A stretch of 12,536 bases of DNA from Actinomycetota bacterium (GTDB lineage: Bacteria > Actinomycetota > Actinomycetes > Nanopelagicales > Nanopelagicaceae). A program made the translations under genes and the position numbers. This document shows, in pieces, positions 12,453 to 12,536 of this stretch. The DNA is taken from positions 1 through 12,536 of the forward strand of contig WLME01000020.1 in NCBI GenBank assembly GCA_009700365.1. The letters are read 5' to 3'. Every line of letters begins with the position of its first letter. Within the stretch, counting starts at the first letter, position 1. The notes under the pieces are model-generated. The model did no database searches. It worked only from the letters and a program-made list of their open reading frames with translations, and was not told the DNA's origin.

Positions 12453-12536
12453 ATGTCAGATACGGTCATCAATCGACCAACTTCGAAGGTAAAGGGCGGA
12501 AAGTCACTTACTGTCGAACGTATTTACACAACAGAA
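12453..12536 (+). CDS. nrdJ: Vitamin B12-dependent (class II) ribonucleotide reductase, 5' end only
   Basis: Only the first 28 codons lie in the window. MSDTVINRP, a lysine-rich stretch, then LTVERIYTTE resembles the start of actinobacterial NrdJ, where a short basic leader precedes a LKVERVFSTPG-like segment. GGGGAAA lies 6 nt before the ATG, inside the end of nrdR, and the gap is 3 nt. The nrdR-nrdJ order is common in actinobacteria. The enzyme would reduce ribonucleotides with adenosylcobalamin and without oxygen. The call rests on context plus a short match and runs off the window. Confidence 0.75.
   Translation, partial: MSDTVINRPTSKVKGGKSLTVERIYTTE

Overview
The window looks like chromosomal DNA of a low-GC actinobacterium, possibly of the freshwater Nanopelagicales (acI, 'Ca. 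Planktophila') type. Three things support this. The block lexA / divergent LysM protein / nrdR / nrdJ follows the order known from mycobacteria and corynebacteria (lexA-Rv2719c-nrdR). The SOS boxes are of the Gram-positive/actinobacterial TCGAAC-N4-GTTCGA kind. Genes are tightly packed, and several have a -10-like TANNNT hexamer 5-9 nt before the ATG, as expected for leaderless mRNAs. The genus is an inference from style, not from a search.

Region 1 (47-6751) looks like a gamma-glutamylation route for amine catabolism. It holds a class II glutamine amidotransferase (minus strand), a divergent APC-family permease, a glutamine-synthetase-like ligase, an aldehyde dehydrogenase, an NAD-type short-chain dehydrogenase and a convergent class I glutamine amidotransferase. 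The logic resembles the Puu putrescine route (import, gamma-glutamylation, oxidation, aldehyde oxidation, removal of glutamate), but no FAD amine oxidase is present. The dehydrogenase in its place suggests an amino-alcohol substrate such as ethanolamine.

Region 2 (6740-8054) holds a VapBC-type toxin-antitoxin pair (AbrB-fold antitoxin, PIN toxin) lying precisely between the class I amidotransferase and a DUF4287/DUF1801 protein. A 33-bp imperfect direct repeat (29/33) borders the pair. The repeat spans the old junction of the two flanking genes, which formerly overlapped by ATGA. The pair therefore appears to have arrived as a roughly 0.75-kb cassette with no transposase.

Region 3 (8055-9986) starts with a 271-nt spacer that carries a strong intrinsic terminator with no gene in front of it, a small-RNA candidate. 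A ROK sugar kinase, a cupin phosphomannose isomerase and a small two-helix membrane protein follow.

Region 4 (9983-12536) holds a Phd/YefM-RelE toxin-antitoxin operon with a TGTACA-TGTACA operator. It lies directly behind lexA on the same strand. Next come lexA with two SOS boxes, a divergent LysM protein (probable SOS division inhibitor), a paired NrdR-box candidate, nrdR, and the first 28 codons of the B12-dependent ribonucleotide reductase nrdJ. No rRNA, tRNA, CRISPR array or transposase was seen.
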